The notes: generated from the letters alone by a model not told the origin. A stretch of 64,000 bases of DNA from Campylobacter portucalensis (GCF_009690845.1 NZ_VWSJ01000023.1:1-64000), one strand, 5' to 3'. Positions 27,990 through 37,459 are shown, numbered from the stretch's first letter. A program made the numbers and translations.

Positions 27990-28745
27990 TTATTCCTTAA
28001 CGTAAAAATAACTACTTCCACTACCGCTTAAAAACTCATCATCTTTTAACATAAAATTTGGATTTAATTTTTTAAATGGAGGTAAAAGATCGTTTAAATC
28101 TATATTTTTATAATTTTTTAAAATCTCTTTTGAGCTTAAATTTGTTAAATTTTTGGCTAAATTTATATCTATTTTATCCATAAAATTTTCTCTAAATTCT
28201 TTATAAATTTTAGGTGTTGATGAGAAAATTTGTGTTGTTTTTAGAGATAAATTTGGAATATCATCTTTAAATTCTTCAACAATTTCACCAACCCCACTAA
28301 CATTTGCACTTTTAAATTCGCTCACAAAAAAGCCAACATCACTACCAATATTTTTTGAAATTTGCATTAAACTTTTTTTGTCTATATTTAAATTTAATTC
28401 TAAATTTACCATTTTTAAAAAAGTTGCTGCATTGCTACTTCCGCCGCCAAGACCGCCACCTTGAGGGATATTTTTATTTAAAATAACGCTATGATATCTA
28501 AAAAAATCTTTTAATTGTTTTTCAAATCCTAGTTTTTCTAGCTCATTGTAGGCTTTTTGGATGGAATTTATGCCATCTATTTTTGCATTTGAAATTATTT
28601 GAAATTTATCATTTTTAGGTTTTTTCTTAAAATAAATTTCATCAAAAAGCTCCTCAAAAAGCACAAATCTTGATTTTATTTCATGATAATCACCTCTAGT
28701 TCCTACAATTTTTAAAAATATATTTATTTTTGCATAACTTTTCAA
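27990..28745 (-). CDS. ispE: 4-diphosphocytidyl-2-C-methyl-D-erythritol kinase
   Basis: The 251-residue GHMP kinase of the MEP isoprenoid pathway phosphorylates CDP-ME. Signatures are [19 protein letters not shown] at the N-terminus and the ATP loop [16 protein letters not shown] (about 94-109). It overlaps truB by 4 bases. In C. jejuni csrA lies between these two genes; it is absent here. Confidence 0.95.
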   Translation of the reverse strand: MKSYAKINIFLKIVGTRGDYHEIKSRFVLFEELFDEIYFKKKPKNDKFQIISNAKIDGINSIQKAYNELEKLGFEKQLKDFFRYHSVILNKNIPQGGGLGGGSSNAATFLKMVNLELNLNIDKKSLMQISKNIGSDVGFFVSEFKSANVSGVGEIVEEFKDDIPNLSLKTTQIFSSTPKIYKEFRENFMDKIDINLAKNLTNLSSKEILKNYKNIDLNDLLPPFKKLNPNFMLKDDEFLSGSGSSYFYVKE

Positions 28746-29566
28746 ATTTCAACCTTGTTTAAGAGATAAATAACGCTATTTTCCTTTATTTCTACTATAG
28801 AGTAAAATTTACCCAAATTTATGATATATTGACCAATATCGGTATTTTGAAAGCTATTTTTTTCTAATTTTTTACCAAATTCAAAATCACTATAATCTTT
28901 CAAATAGAAATTCTCTTTTAAATTTAAAAAATTAAGAGGATTCAACTCTTTTTCATCTTCAAATTTAAAATCCCCCTCATTTAATCTTTCTAATGCACTT
29001 AAAGTTGCTTTTATGCCAAGTTTTTTACTAAATATTTCGGCATAAGATCTAATATAAGCACCCTCACTAACTTCTAATCTAAGCTTTAAAAACGGATGTT
29101 TATAATGCAAAATTTCGCTTTTAAATATATGCATTTTTGATGTTTTTAACTCAAATTCTTTCCCTTTTCTGGCTAATTCATAAGCCCTTTTTCCATCAAC
29201 TTTTTTTGCAGAAAATTTTGGCGGTATAAATTCAATCTCACCTTTTAAATCATCAACTATAATCCTAATATCATCTATTTGAAATGGTAAAATTTTTTCA
29301 ACTTCTTGGATATTTTCATTATCTAAACTCTCACTTTTTGCCCCTAACCAAATAGTGGCTTCATATACTTTTGGCTCTTTTTTAAAAAATCTAAATAATT
29401 TTGTAAATTCTCCAAAAGCTACTATCAAACATCCGCTTGCAAAAGGATCTAGAGTGCCTGAAAATCCTGCTTTTTTGACACCGTATTTTCTTTTTAATCT
29501 GCTTAAAAATAAATTTGAACTAATTTTTGATGGTTTGTTTGCTACAAAAAGACGATTTTTTTGCAT
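28742..29566 (-). CDS. truB: tRNA pseudouridine-55 synthase
   Basis: The 274-residue enzyme makes pseudouridine 55 in the T loop of tRNAs. The catalytic Asp is in AGFSGTLDPFASGCL (about residues 34-48), followed by GEFTKLFRFF, YEATIWLGAKSES and the GAYIRSYAE segment. It lies one base after the uvrD stop region and overlaps ispE, so translation is coupled. Confidence 0.95.
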   Translation of the reverse strand: MQKNRLFVANKPSKISSNLFLSRLKRKYGVKKAGFSGTLDPFASGCLIVAFGEFTKLFRFFKKEPKVYEATIWLGAKSESLDNENIQEVEKILPFQIDDIRIIVDDLKGEIEFIPPKFSAKKVDGKRAYELARKGKEFELKTSKMHIFKSEILHYKHPFLKLRLEVSEGAYIRSYAEIFSKKLGIKATLSALERLNEGDFKFEDEKELNPLNFLNLKENFYLKDYSDFEFGKKLEKNSFQNTDIGQYIINLGKFYSIVEIKENSVIYLLNKVEI

Positions 29567-29567
29567 T

Positions 29568-31628
29568 TTAAACTACCTTTTCTACAAAACTTGACATAAT
29601 CTCTCTACAAATTCCACCAAAATTTATTTTGAGTTTAAATTCATTTTTAATTTTACTTAAACTCTCAACTCTTCCTATGCCAAAAATTTTATGTTTTACT
29701 AAATCGCCTTTTTTAAAGTCGCTACTTTTTTCAAATAAAAGAGCACTCTCACAAAGTCCAGCTTCACTTAAAAATCTACTTTTTTTTAGTCTCTCTCTTT
29801 TTCCTTTATAAAATCTACTTTCAGCTCTACTTAACGTTAAATTCTTTTTTGCTCTTGTTATGGCTACATATGCAAGCCTTCTCTCTTCTTCAATATCTGT
29901 TGTATCTCCAATTAAAGGAAAAAACCCCTCTTCAAGACCAATTACAAAAAGATGATCAAACTCAAGTCCTTTGCTAGCATGAACACTCATTATAGAAATA
30001 ACTTCATCATTTATAGCGTCTTGTTCGCTTTGCAATGAAAGTTCATTTAAAAATTCAACCAAGTCAAATTTATCATCGTTTCTAATCTCATCTTTTAACA
30101 TAGCAAATAATTCATCTAAATTTGCAACCCTTTCTTGTGCATCGGGAAGGGCTTTATAATACTCTTTTAGTTTTATTTTATCTTCAAAATTTTCTAGAAT
30201 TTCTAAATCATCTTTTAATGAAGATAAAAAATTTAGATTTTGTGCTAATTTTGATAATTCATTTAAGCTTTTTTTACTAATTTGCTTATCATCTAAATTT
30301 AATATAGCATCAAAAAGAGATATTTTGTTATCAAAAGATAGCTTTTCAATTTTTGCTAAACTCATCTTTCCAAGACCTCTTTTAGGGCGATTTATTATAC
30401 GTTTTAATGAAAAATCATCATCTTTGTTTAAAATAAGTCTTAGATAAGCTATAGCATCTTTTATTTCAGCTCTTTCATAGAATTTAATCCCACCTACCAT
30501 CTTGTAATTAATTTTTGCTTTTGTTAAACCATCCTCTAAAGCCCTAGATAAAGCATTTACTCTATATAAAATCGCTATATCTTTAGGGCTAATTCCACTA
30601 TTTATAAGAGCTTGAATTTTATTTGCAATCTTATTTGCCTCATAATTTTCATCACTGCTTTCTAAAATTTCAACCTCAGAACCTTTATCTTTTGTGCTAA
30701 TTAGTTTTTTTCCAAGTCTATTTCTATTAAAATCTATTAAATTATTTGCAGCGTTTAAAATATTTGTCGTTGAACGGTAATTATTTTGAAGCTTTACTAT
30801 TTTTACGTTTTTAAATTCATTTTTAAAATTTAAAATATTTTCTATCTTTGCACCACGCCAACCATAAATGCTTTGATCATCATCGCCAACTACACATAAA
30901 TTATTATGTGTTAAGCATAACTTTTTTAATAAATTAAACTGTAAATCATTAGTATCTTGATACTCATCTACCATTATAAATTGATATTTGCTAGAAATAT
31001 TTTTACACAAATCTTCATTTTTATCTAAAATTTTATAAGGCAACATCAATAAATCATCAAAATCAATCAAATTCTCATTTTGTAATGTTTCTTCATATTT
31101 TTTATATATATTTGCTATTTTGCTAAAAAAATCGCTTTTATAATCATTTTCTACAAAATTTGAAGCATTTTTTAGTGCTTCTTCAACACTAATCAAAGAA
31201 TTTTTCATCTTTGAAATTTCTTTTGCTAAAATAGAAGATGCAATATCACTTTCAAAATTTTTAATGATTTTTTTCTTATCATCACTATCGATTATAATAA
31301 AATTATTATTTCTATTTAACTCGTTAATATGGAATTTTAAAAACAAAAGACCAAATTTATGAAAAGTACACAAAAGAGGAGTAGTTGTTAAATTTACATT
31401 TTCTAATAATCTTAATGCTCTAATTTTCATCTCATTTGCAGCCTTATTTGTAAATGTAAGTGTTAAAATACTGTTTGGAGGAATTCCTTGACTAACAAGA
31501 TAAGCAAGCCTTGAAGTGATTGTTTTTGTTTTTCCGCTCCCTGCACCAGCTAAAATAAGCATAGGTCCATCGATGCACTTAGCGGCCATTTTTTGCTCTG
31601 CATTTAAATCTCTTAATAAATCTTCCAT
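29568..31628 (-). CDS. uvrD: UvrD/Rep-family ATP-dependent DNA helicase
   Basis: The 686-residue SF1A helicase unwinds DNA 3'-5' in repair or replication restart. It has LNAEQKMAAKCIDGPMLILA (Q motif), Walker A GAGSGKTKTIT (about 31-41), MVDEYQDTNDLQ (motif II), VVGDDDQSIYGWRGA (motif III) and MSVHASKGLEFDHLFVIG (motif V region). It is the first gene of the seven-gene operon ending with clpA. UvrD, Rep and PcrA cannot be told apart with certainty by eye. Confidence 0.93.
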   Translation of the reverse strand: MEDLLRDLNAEQKMAAKCIDGPMLILAGAGSGKTKTITSRLAYLVSQGIPPNSILTLTFTNKAANEMKIRALRLLENVNLTTTPLLCTFHKFGLLFLKFHINELNRNNNFIIIDSDDKKKIIKNFESDIASSILAKEISKMKNSLISVEEALKNASNFVENDYKSDFFSKIANIYKKYEETLQNENLIDFDDLLMLPYKILDKNEDLCKNISSKYQFIMVDEYQDTNDLQFNLLKKLCLTHNNLCVVGDDDQSIYGWRGAKIENILNFKNEFKNVKIVKLQNNYRSTTNILNAANNLIDFNRNRLGKKLISTKDKGSEVEILESSDENYEANKIANKIQALINSGISPKDIAILYRVNALSRALEDGLTKAKINYKMVGGIKFYERAEIKDAIAYLRLILNKDDDFSLKRIINRPKRGLGKMSLAKIEKLSFDNKISLFDAILNLDDKQISKKSLNELSKLAQNLNFLSSLKDDLEILENFEDKIKLKEYYKALPDAQERVANLDELFAMLKDEIRNDDKFDLVEFLNELSLQSEQDAINDEVISIMSVHASKGLEFDHLFVIGLEEGFFPLIGDTTDIEEERRLAYVAITRAKKNLTLSRAESRFYKGKRERLKKSRFLSEAGLCESALLFEKSSDFKKGDLVKHKIFGIGRVESLSKIKNEFKLKINFGGICREIMSSFVEKVV

Positions 31629-31732
31629 AATCTCTCTTTAAAATTAATCTACATATTTTACCAAAAATATCTTATAAATGAGTTATGATTTAGATATTTT
31701 ACATTGAAGATAAATTAAAAATTAAGCTGCAA

Positions 31733-31752
31733 TCAGCCCAAATTTTGGACTG
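31733..31752 (-). terminator. Possible terminator downstream of the DUF4198 gene
   Basis: CAGCCCAAA and TTTGGACTG can pair with a single C-A mismatch, just after the stop at 31758 on the minus strand. AT-rich DNA follows. Confidence 0.4.
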
Positions 31753-31757
31753 AAAGT

Positions 31758-32516
31758 TTATTTTACCTCAAACACAAGAGTTGTTTTATCATTAAAAATT
31801 TCACAATCATCATTATTTGTTTTAGTATTTACTGTAGATTTTAGATACCAAAGTCCTTTCTTTAGTGCTCTAAATTCAAAATTTCCTTCTAAATCACTTT
31901 TTGCGTAACCAGCTTGAGCCATATCATTGCTAGCATATCCATCATAACTTGCATAAATTTGTGCTTTTTTTACAGGTTTTCCATTTAAAAGAATTTTAAA
32001 TTTAAGTAACTCGCCTTCTTTTATTTTTGATACGCTATCAAAAAGCGGAACAATTTCTAGCCCTTTATTCAAAGGTTTTGCAATAATTTTAGAATCCCCT
32101 CCATCAACCTCTACAAAAGCCTTGCTTTGCATTGTTGAAATACCGCAATACTTAACCGCTTCTTTTGTATCTTTTCTGGTTTTATTCATCTCCCATTTGC
32201 CATCTTCTTTTTGTATCCAAGGTGTTGGTTTGTAAAAAGCATTTACAATATACACGCCTTTTTCTAGCTTATCTCCTTCAAAATGATACTCTTTGCCGCT
32301 TTGAGTTAGTGTTATTTGCGTGTTTTCGCCTATTACCTTAACTGGGTCAAAAAGCACTAATCTATCTTTTTTTATATCTTCTGGTGTTGGAAAATGATGT
32401 CCATATACCATATCAGCTTCAAATTTTTCTCCATTTTTACCTATTACCCACAAATCATGAGCTGCAACTTGTGAAGTCAAAATTCCAAATAAACATAAAA
32501 ATGCTACTTTTTTCAT
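31758..32516 (-). CDS. Periplasmic DUF4198 protein, probable metal (Ni/Co) uptake factor
   Basis: The 252-residue protein has a signal peptide ending VAAHD; mature N-terminus HDLWVIGKNGEKFEADMVYG with GHHFPTP, so histidines near the start could bind metal, as proposed for NikK/CbiK-type DUF4198 proteins. The C-terminal half is beta-rich with an Ig-like segment (NGKPVKKAQIYASYDGYA). It belongs to the same family as the 36469-37287 product but is divergent and in its own unit. A short AATAA-n3-TTATT palindrome overlaps its promoter (32545-32560), compatible with Fur-type control. Confidence 0.7.
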   Translation of the reverse strand: MKKVAFLCLFGILTSQVAAHDLWVIGKNGEKFEADMVYGHHFPTPEDIKKDRLVLFDPVKVIGENTQITLTQSGKEYHFEGDKLEKGVYIVNAFYKPTPWIQKEDGKWEMNKTRKDTKEAVKYCGISTMQSKAFVEVDGGDSKIIAKPLNKGLEIVPLFDSVSKIKEGELLKFKILLNGKPVKKAQIYASYDGYASNDMAQAGYAKSDLEGNFEFRALKKGLWYLKSTVNTKTNNDDCEIFNDKTTLVFEVK

Positions 32517-32544
32517 ATATTTCTCCTTAAAAATTATTAAAATA

Positions 32545-32560
32545 AATAACGATTATTATA
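32545..32560 (-). promoter_or_regulatory. Promoter with possible Fur-type operator, DUF4198 gene
   Basis: On the minus strand a TATAAT (32555-32560) is overlapped by AATAATCGTTATT (32545-32557), a 13-base palindrome reminiscent of half of a Fur box. Operator assignment is speculative. Confidence 0.35.
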
Positions 32561-32666
32561 TTGTTTTTAAAAGCAATTGTCAAATTTAAAAATTAATTAT
32601 GATTTATCAAAATAAAAGTAAAATTTATGTAAAATTACGACTTTTATACTACACTAAAGGCATATA

Positions 32667-33011
32667 ATGATTGGAATTGATATCGTTTCTGTTTCTAGAA
32701 TATCAAAATTAAAAGCCAAATTTGGTACTAAATTTTTAAAAAAATTTCTAAATCAAAATGAGATAAATTTAGTAAAAAGTGATGAGAGTTTGGCGGGTTT
32801 TTATGCAGCAAAAGAAGCAGTTTCTAAAGCACTTAAGACAGGAATAAGTGGCGAATTTTCGTTTTTAGATGTTGAAATTTATAAAGATACAAAAAATGCA
32901 CCAAATTTAAAATTTAAAGATGAAATTGTAAGAAAATTTAACATAAAAAAAAGCGATTTAAGCATAAGCCACGATGGAGGATTTGCCATCGCAGCTGTAA
33001 TCATTAATTAA
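32667..33011 (+). CDS. acpS: Holo-acyl-carrier-protein synthase
   Basis: The 114-residue enzyme transfers phosphopantetheine to fatty-acid [15 protein letters not shown] holds the Mg-binding Asp and [16 protein letters not shown] the Glu/Lys motif; [13 protein letters not shown] ends the trimer-forming fold. In motile Campylobacter acpS follows fliL; here a DUF4198 gene stands upstream instead. A second, Sfp-type transferase for the polyene cluster is at 46031. Confidence 0.94.
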   Translation: MIGIDIVSVSRISKLKAKFGTKFLKKFLNQNEINLVKSDESLAGFYAAKEAVSKALKTGISGEFSFLDVEIYKDTKNAPNLKFKDEIVRKFNIKKSDLSISHDGGFAIAAVIIN

Positions 33012-33217
33012 TTTAAATCAAGTGCTATGATTCTTTTTTTGTCAATAGGACAAAATTGGCTTATATACTCATAAGCTTCTTCGTAGTCATTATCCATAAA
33101 ACCAGCAACTTTTACAAAAAGCTCGTAAAGCTCTTCATCATCCATATCGTTTAGATCTTTATAATCTTCTAAAAGTTCTAGGATATAAGTTTCTAACTCG
33201 ATTTCATCATAAGTCAT
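33008..33217 (-). CDS. Conserved acidic hypothetical protein
   Basis: A 69-residue acidic, helical protein ([36 protein letters not shown]). I place the start at the ATG at 33217 because GGAGG lies six bases before it; the frame also extends four codons upstream to a TTG inside that site. It converges on acpS with a 4-base overlap of the ends. No known domain is recognised. Confidence 0.6.
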   Translation of the reverse strand: MTYDEIELETYILELLEDYKDLNDMDDEELYELFVKVAGFMDNDYEEAYEYISQFCPIDKKRIIALDLN

Positions 33218-33331
33218 TATTGCCTCCAAATTTCAAAAATCTCGAAATTGTATCAAAAAAAGCTTTATATTAGATAAAATTTTATTTTTAAAATTATTTT
33301 TTGATTTATGATTTTTTAAGTTTGATGAAGT

Positions 33332-33337
33332 TATAAT
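33332..33337 (+). promoter_or_regulatory. -10 element of the feoAB promoter
   Basis: TATAAT preceded by alternating T-rich DNA, 83 bases before the feoA start. The palindrome at 33353-33377 would fall in the early transcribed region. Confidence 0.5.
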
Positions 33338-33352
33338 TTCAGAAAATTTTAT

Positions 33353-33377
33353 CAATATGATTATAAATATCATATTG
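33353..33377. promoter_or_regulatory. 25-bp palindrome in the feoA leader, candidate metal-regulator operator
   Basis: CAATATGAT (33353-33361), a 7-base spacer, and ATCATATTG (33369-33377) form a perfect inverted repeat between the -10 element and feoA. Size and AT content suit a Fur-family operator; a Fur-family gene lies at the end of the locus (37591). Confidence 0.55.
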
Positions 33378-33418
33378 TTGGGTATTTTGATATTTTATAT
33401 CCATACAAGGGGAATTAA

Positions 33419-33643
33419 ATGGTTCTTAGCAATTGCCAAAGTGGTCAAATTTATAAAATTAAAAAAGTAAATGCCAAAGGTAAACTTTTTTATAAGATGT
33501 TAGATATGGGATTTATAGCTGGAGCCGATGTGGAGATTGTTAGAGAAGCACCGTTTTTTGATCCAATGGAGTTAAAAATTCAAAACTACTTAGTAGCTAT
33601 TAGAAGAAGCGAGGCAGAGTTAATAGAGGTAGAAAGTCTATGA
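33419..33643 (+). CDS. feoA: Ferrous iron transport accessory protein FeoA
   Basis: A 74-residue SH3-like cytoplasmic protein (MVLSNCQSGQIYKIKKVNAK, LLYKMLDMGF-like segment KLFYKMLDMGFIAGADVEIV, then VAIRRSEAELIEVE). It modulates FeoB. AAGGGG precedes the ATG and its end overlaps feoB by 4 bases. Confidence 0.92.
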   Translation: MVLSNCQSGQIYKIKKVNAKGKLFYKMLDMGFIAGADVEIVREAPFFDPMELKIQNYLVAIRRSEAELIEVESL

Positions 33644-36153
33644 TTGAAAATAGCACAACTGAAAATTTAAACATAAAAAAAAGCGTAAAAATTGCATTAG
33701 CTGGACAACCAAACTGTGGAAAATCTACAATTTTTACTATGCTTAGCGGTATTCGCCAACATATAGCAAATTATCCAGGCGTTACAGTGGATAAAAAATC
33801 TGGTTTTTTTTCTTACAAAAATTTAGACATTGAAATGGTAGATTTGCCTGGAACTTACTCATTTAGTTCATATTCTCTTGAAGAAAGAGTTGCAAAAGAT
33901 TTTATTCTGACACAAAACCCTGATGTTATTTTAAATGTAATTGATGCTTCAAATTTAAAACGTAATTTATACTTAACTTTTCAGCTTTTAGAGATCGGAA
34001 AACCTGTTATTATTATTTTAAACATGTGTGATGTTATACAAAAAAGAGGTATTGAAATAAATTCTAAAGAAATTTCAAATATGCTTAAATGCCCTGTTCT
34101 TATGGTAAGTGGTGCTAAAAATATAGGTAAAAATGAAATTTTAGAAGCCATCCATGATGTTTGCAATAAAACTTATTCTTATGAAGATTTCAAAATAAAT
34201 TACGAAGAGTTAGAGCCATATATTTTAAAACTAGAAAAAGCTATTAAAGGTGAGTATGATATTAAAAACAGATGGCTTGCCATAAAAGCATTAGAAGATG
34301 ATAGCCTCGTTTATGATTTATTAAAAGATAAAAATCCAAATTTCGAAACTTTAGCAAGAGAAAGCATTGAAAATTTTAAAAATATTTCTTCTTTAAATAC
34401 CGAAAATTTTTTAGCTACTTTTAGGTATGATTCAGCACAAATTATAAGCTCAAAATGCGTAAAAGAAAACAAAAAATACAAAGAAACATTTGCTGATAAG
34501 ATAGATAGAGTTGTATTAAATAGATGGCTATCTTTTCCTATTTTATTTTTGATAATAGTTGGAATTTACCAGCTGTCCATTGTATTTGGGTATTATTTGA
34601 CGAACAAAACTTGGCCTATTTTAGCCGCTTTTAAAAATTTAGTTGTCGATATACTACCTGAACCAGATATAACATATGTGCCTATGATTACAGATTTAGG
34701 AATTTGGCTTGTAAATAGCGTAAATGCTTTACTTAATTACTTACCGATATTTTTCATACTATTTTTTTTAATAGCTATTTTAGAAGATGTTGGATATATG
34801 CCTAGAATGGCTTTTATTTTAGATAGAATTTTTAGAAAATATGGACTTCATGGACAAAGCACATTACCACTTGTTTTGGGTGGTGCCTTGGTTGGCGGAT
34901 GTGCTGTGCCTGGCGTTATGGCTACAAAAGGAATTGCAGATGAAAGGGCTAGGATGGCCACTATTTTTACAGTTCCTTTAATGAATTGTCTTGCAAAAAC
35001 ACCATTTTATACGCTTTTACTTGGTGCGTTTTTTCCCAAAGATATGGGATTAATGATGTTTTATATATCGACAATTACCATTTTTACAGCACTAATTATT
35101 TCAAAAATTTTAACCTTAACCCTGCTTAAAACACGAGAAACAGCACCATTTGTGATGGAGCTACCATCTTATCATATGCCTACATTTAAAGGTGTGATTT
35201 TGAAGGCTTTTGAGAGAGTTTGGATTTACATAAAAAAAGTTTGCACGATAGTTTTAGCTGTTGCTATAGTGCTTTTTGCTTTGCTTCAATTTCCAGGCAT
35301 TGATTCTAATAAAGCCAAGGAATTCGAAGTTAGTGAAAATAAAATTTTAGTTAATTTTGATAAAAAAATTAAAAAAACCAAATATTATGAAAATTTTAAT
35401 TCTAGAGATAAAGTATCGTCGCTTTTAAATTTTTATGATTCATATAAAGATAAAAAAATGGCAGGCGGAAGTAATATAGATAAAAAATTTGAAAAAGAAA
35501 ATAAACTTTTTTACTCAATAATAAAGCCAGAAAAAAATGATAAAGACGCAAAATTAATAAATAAAGAGTTAAGAAATTTATCAAAAGGTCGAGATAAAAT
35601 TTTAAGAGAACAAAAAAATATTCGCATAGAAAATTCACTTTTAGGTATGATTGGAAGAGCATTAGAGCCTATTAGTAAATTTGCAGGTTTTGACTGGAAA
35701 ATTAATGTTGCTTTTTTAAGTTCTTTTGCAGCTAGAGAGTCTGCTGTAGCAACTTTAGGTAGTATTTATGAAACAGGAAAAGAAAGCCAAAGAGCTGAAG
35801 ATATGATGGCAAAAAACAGTGGATACACGCCTCTTCATGCAGTAGCTATTATAATTTTTATGCTACTAACTCCGCCATGTATTGCTACAATGGTAGTCGT
35901 AAAACTTCAAATGAATAGCTATAAATGGATGCTTTTGGCTTTGTTTATACCTTTTGGTTTGGCTTTAATTATGTCAATGATATTATTTAGTGCTGGTAGC
36001 GCTTTAAATTTAAGTGGGCTTGAGGTTATGAGTTGGTATTATGGGATTGTTGTTGTACTCACTTTAATATTAGGATTGATTCCAGAAAAACGTATAAATT
36101 GGCAAGGTGGATTAAAATTTAATAAAAATCAATTTTATAAGGAGAAAGAATGA
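33640..36153 (+). CDS. feoB: Ferrous iron transporter FeoB
   Basis: This 837-residue inner-membrane Fe(II) importer has an N-terminal G domain: GQPNCGKSTIF (G1, about 21-31), NYPGVTVD (G2), DLPGTYSF (G3) and NMCD (G4). The two Gate regions contain GGALVGGCAVPGVMATKG and FAARESAVATLGSIY, separated by several helices. It is longer than many FeoBs because of a lysine-rich, hydrophilic insertion at about 553-667 between membrane segments. It sits between feoA and small periplasmic metal proteins (36150, 36469), which suggests one metal-uptake operon. Confidence 0.95.
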   Translation: MIENSTTENLNIKKSVKIALAGQPNCGKSTIFTMLSGIRQHIANYPGVTVDKKSGFFSYKNLDIEMVDLPGTYSFSSYSLEERVAKDFILTQNPDVILNVIDASNLKRNLYLTFQLLEIGKPVIIILNMCDVIQKRGIEINSKEISNMLKCPVLMVSGAKNIGKNEILEAIHDVCNKTYSYEDFKINYEELEPYILKLEKAIKGEYDIKNRWLAIKALEDDSLVYDLLKDKNPNFETLARESIENFKNISSLNTENFLATFRYDSAQIISSKCVKENKKYKETFADKIDRVVLNRWLSFPILFLIIVGIYQLSIVFGYYLTNKTWPILAAFKNLVVDILPEPDITYVPMITDLGIWLVNSVNALLNYLPIFFILFFLIAILEDVGYMPRMAFILDRIFRKYGLHGQSTLPLVLGGALVGGCAVPGVMATKGIADERARMATIFTVPLMNCLAKTPFYTLLLGAFFPKDMGLMMFYISTITIFTALIISKILTLTLLKTRETAPFVMELPSYHMPTFKGVILKAFERVWIYIKKVCTIVLAVAIVLFALLQFPGIDSNKAKEFEVSENKILVNFDKKIKKTKYYENFNSRDKVSSLLNFYDSYKDKKMAGGSNIDKKFEKENKLFYSIIKPEKNDKDAKLINKELRNLSKGRDKILREQKNIRIENSLLGMIGRALEPISKFAGFDWKINVAFLSSFAARESAVATLGSIYETGKESQRAEDMMAKNSGYTPLHAVAIIIFMLLTPPCIATMVVVKLQMNSYKWMLLALFIPFGLALIMSMILFSAGSALNLSGLEVMSWYYGIVVVLTLILGLIPEKRINWQGGLKFNKNQFYKEKE

Positions 36154-36449
36154 AAAAAATTCTATTTGTTTCAGCATTAGCTGTAAGTTCAATGTTTGCA
36201 CATACTGCTCTCATGAGTTGTCTTGATAATGGAGATGGCACAGTCTCTTGCGAAGGCGGTTTTAGTGATGGAAGTACCGCAAAAGGCGTTAAATTTCATT
36301 TAATGCAAAATGGAAAAAGTATTTTGGAAAGCACTTTTGATGAAAATAGCGAAGTTAGCTTTAAGAAGCCAGAGGGAGATTTTGAGGCTCAGTTTGATGC
36401 AGGCGAAGGTCATAGAGTAACCATAAAAAGCTCAGATATAGCAGAATAA
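36150..36449 (+). CDS. Small periplasmic protein, NikL-like
   Basis: The 99-residue protein has a signal peptide (1-17, MFAHTA) followed by a mature start HTALMSCLDNGDGTVSCEGG with two cysteines and a histidine, then a small beta domain ending EGHRVTIKS. Such HTALM... proteins accompany DUF4198/NikK-like proteins in nickel or iron uptake loci. Its start overlaps the feoB stop by 4 bases. Metal handling is inferred from context and composition. Confidence 0.65.
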   Translation: MKKILFVSALAVSSMFAHTALMSCLDNGDGTVSCEGGFSDGSTAKGVKFHLMQNGKSILESTFDENSEVSFKKPEGDFEAQFDAGEGHRVTIKSSDIAE

Positions 36450-36468
36450 CTTTAATAAAGGATAAAAT

Positions 36469-37287
36469 ATGAAAAAATTTTTAATTTCTTCAGTAGCAGT
36501 TTTAGCTCTTAGTACAGCAGCTTTTGGTCATTTTCAAATGGTTTATACACCAGAAAGTGCTTTAGAAAAAGGTAGCGAAATACCTTTAAAATTGGTATTT
36601 AACCACCCTTTTGCAGATGAACATACAATGGATATGGGTCTTGATGCTAAAGGCAAAATTAAGCCAGTTGAAGAGTTTTTTGTGGTTCATAAAGAGAAAA
36701 AGACAGATCTTAAAAAGAATTTAAAAAAGATAACATTTAAAGGAAATTCAAACTCAGGAAAAGGGTTTGAGTCAAAATATGCAGCTAAAAAATTAGGTGA
36801 TCATGTTTTTGTTTTGGTTCCAGCACCTTATTATGAAAAAAATGAAGATGCATACATTCAACAAATAACAAAAATGGTAGTAAATGTTGCTGGTGCACCG
36901 ACTGATTGGGATGCAGAACTTGGCTTAAAAGCTGAAATCGTTCCACTTACAAAACCATATTCGATTTGGGCAGGTAGCACATTTAGTGGCATAGTAAAAG
37001 GCAATGGTAAACCAGTTCCATTTGCAGAAATTGAAGTTGAATATCTAAACTGGGATGTTGATGTTGAAAAAAACGAAATGGGAAAAACACCTCATGCAAC
37101 TGCACCTCAAGATAGTTTTGTAACTCTAACAATAAAAGCCGATCAAGATGGTAAATTTACATTTGGTATTCCAAAAGCTGGATGGTGGGGCTTTGCTGCT
37201 CTTGGCGTTGGACCTGATGATAAACACGATGGCAAAGAGTTAAGTCAAGATGCTGTTATTTGGGTTCAAGCAAAAGATATGAAATAA
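36469..37287 (+). CDS. DUF4198 periplasmic protein (NikK-like)
   Basis: The 272-residue protein has a signal peptide (1-20, AAFGHF) so the mature form starts with a histidine, followed by HFQMVYTPESALEKGSEIPL, FNHPFADEHTMDMG, and a C-terminal Ig-like region (GKPVPFAEIEVEYLNWDVDV, WWGFAALGVG). This is the DUF4198/NikK pattern, thought to present metal to an importer. Being cotranscribed with feoAB it may serve iron; it ends 7 bases before a strong terminator. Confidence 0.75.
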   Translation: MKKFLISSVAVLALSTAAFGHFQMVYTPESALEKGSEIPLKLVFNHPFADEHTMDMGLDAKGKIKPVEEFFVVHKEKKTDLKKNLKKITFKGNSNSGKGFESKYAAKKLGDHVFVLVPAPYYEKNEDAYIQQITKMVVNVAGAPTDWDAELGLKAEIVPLTKPYSIWAGSTFSGIVKGNGKPVPFAEIEVEYLNWDVDVEKNEMGKTPHATAPQDSFVTLTIKADQDGKFTFGIPKAGWWGFAALGVGPDDKHDGKELSQDAVIWVQAKDMK

Positions 37288-37293
37288 TTTTTA

Positions 37294-37317
37294 GGGGAGC
37301 AACTCTCCCCTTTTTTT
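37294..37317 (+). terminator. Intrinsic terminator after the feo operon
   Basis: GGGGAG (37294-37299), 5-base loop, CTCCCC (37305-37310), followed by seven T (37311-37317). It is a textbook rho-independent terminator. The next small gene starts only 11 bases later, so it depends on read-through. Confidence 0.9.
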
Positions 37318-37327
37318 AGGAGATGTT

Positions 37328-37459
37328 ATGAAAATTTATGAATTAGTCATTTTATTAATTTTGGCTGGATTTGCAGGATATTATGTGTATAAAAAACTCT
37401 TTAAAAGCAGTGGTTGTGGTTGTGGTAAGAGTAGTTGCAACGCTAAAAAAAATAGTTAA
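37328..37459 (+). CDS. FeoB-associated Cys-rich membrane protein
   Basis: A 43-residue frame: MKIYELVILLILAGFAGYYV forms one membrane helix, then YKKLFKSSGCGCGKSSCNAK gives a cytoplasmic Cys-rich tail (CGCGxxxC). This matches the FeoB-associated Cys-rich membrane protein family, which replaces FeoC in many bacteria. AGGAG lies 5 bases before the ATG, partly overlapping the end of the terminator T-run. Confidence 0.8.
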   Translation: MKIYELVILLILAGFAGYYVYKKLFKSSGCGCGKSSCNAKKNS

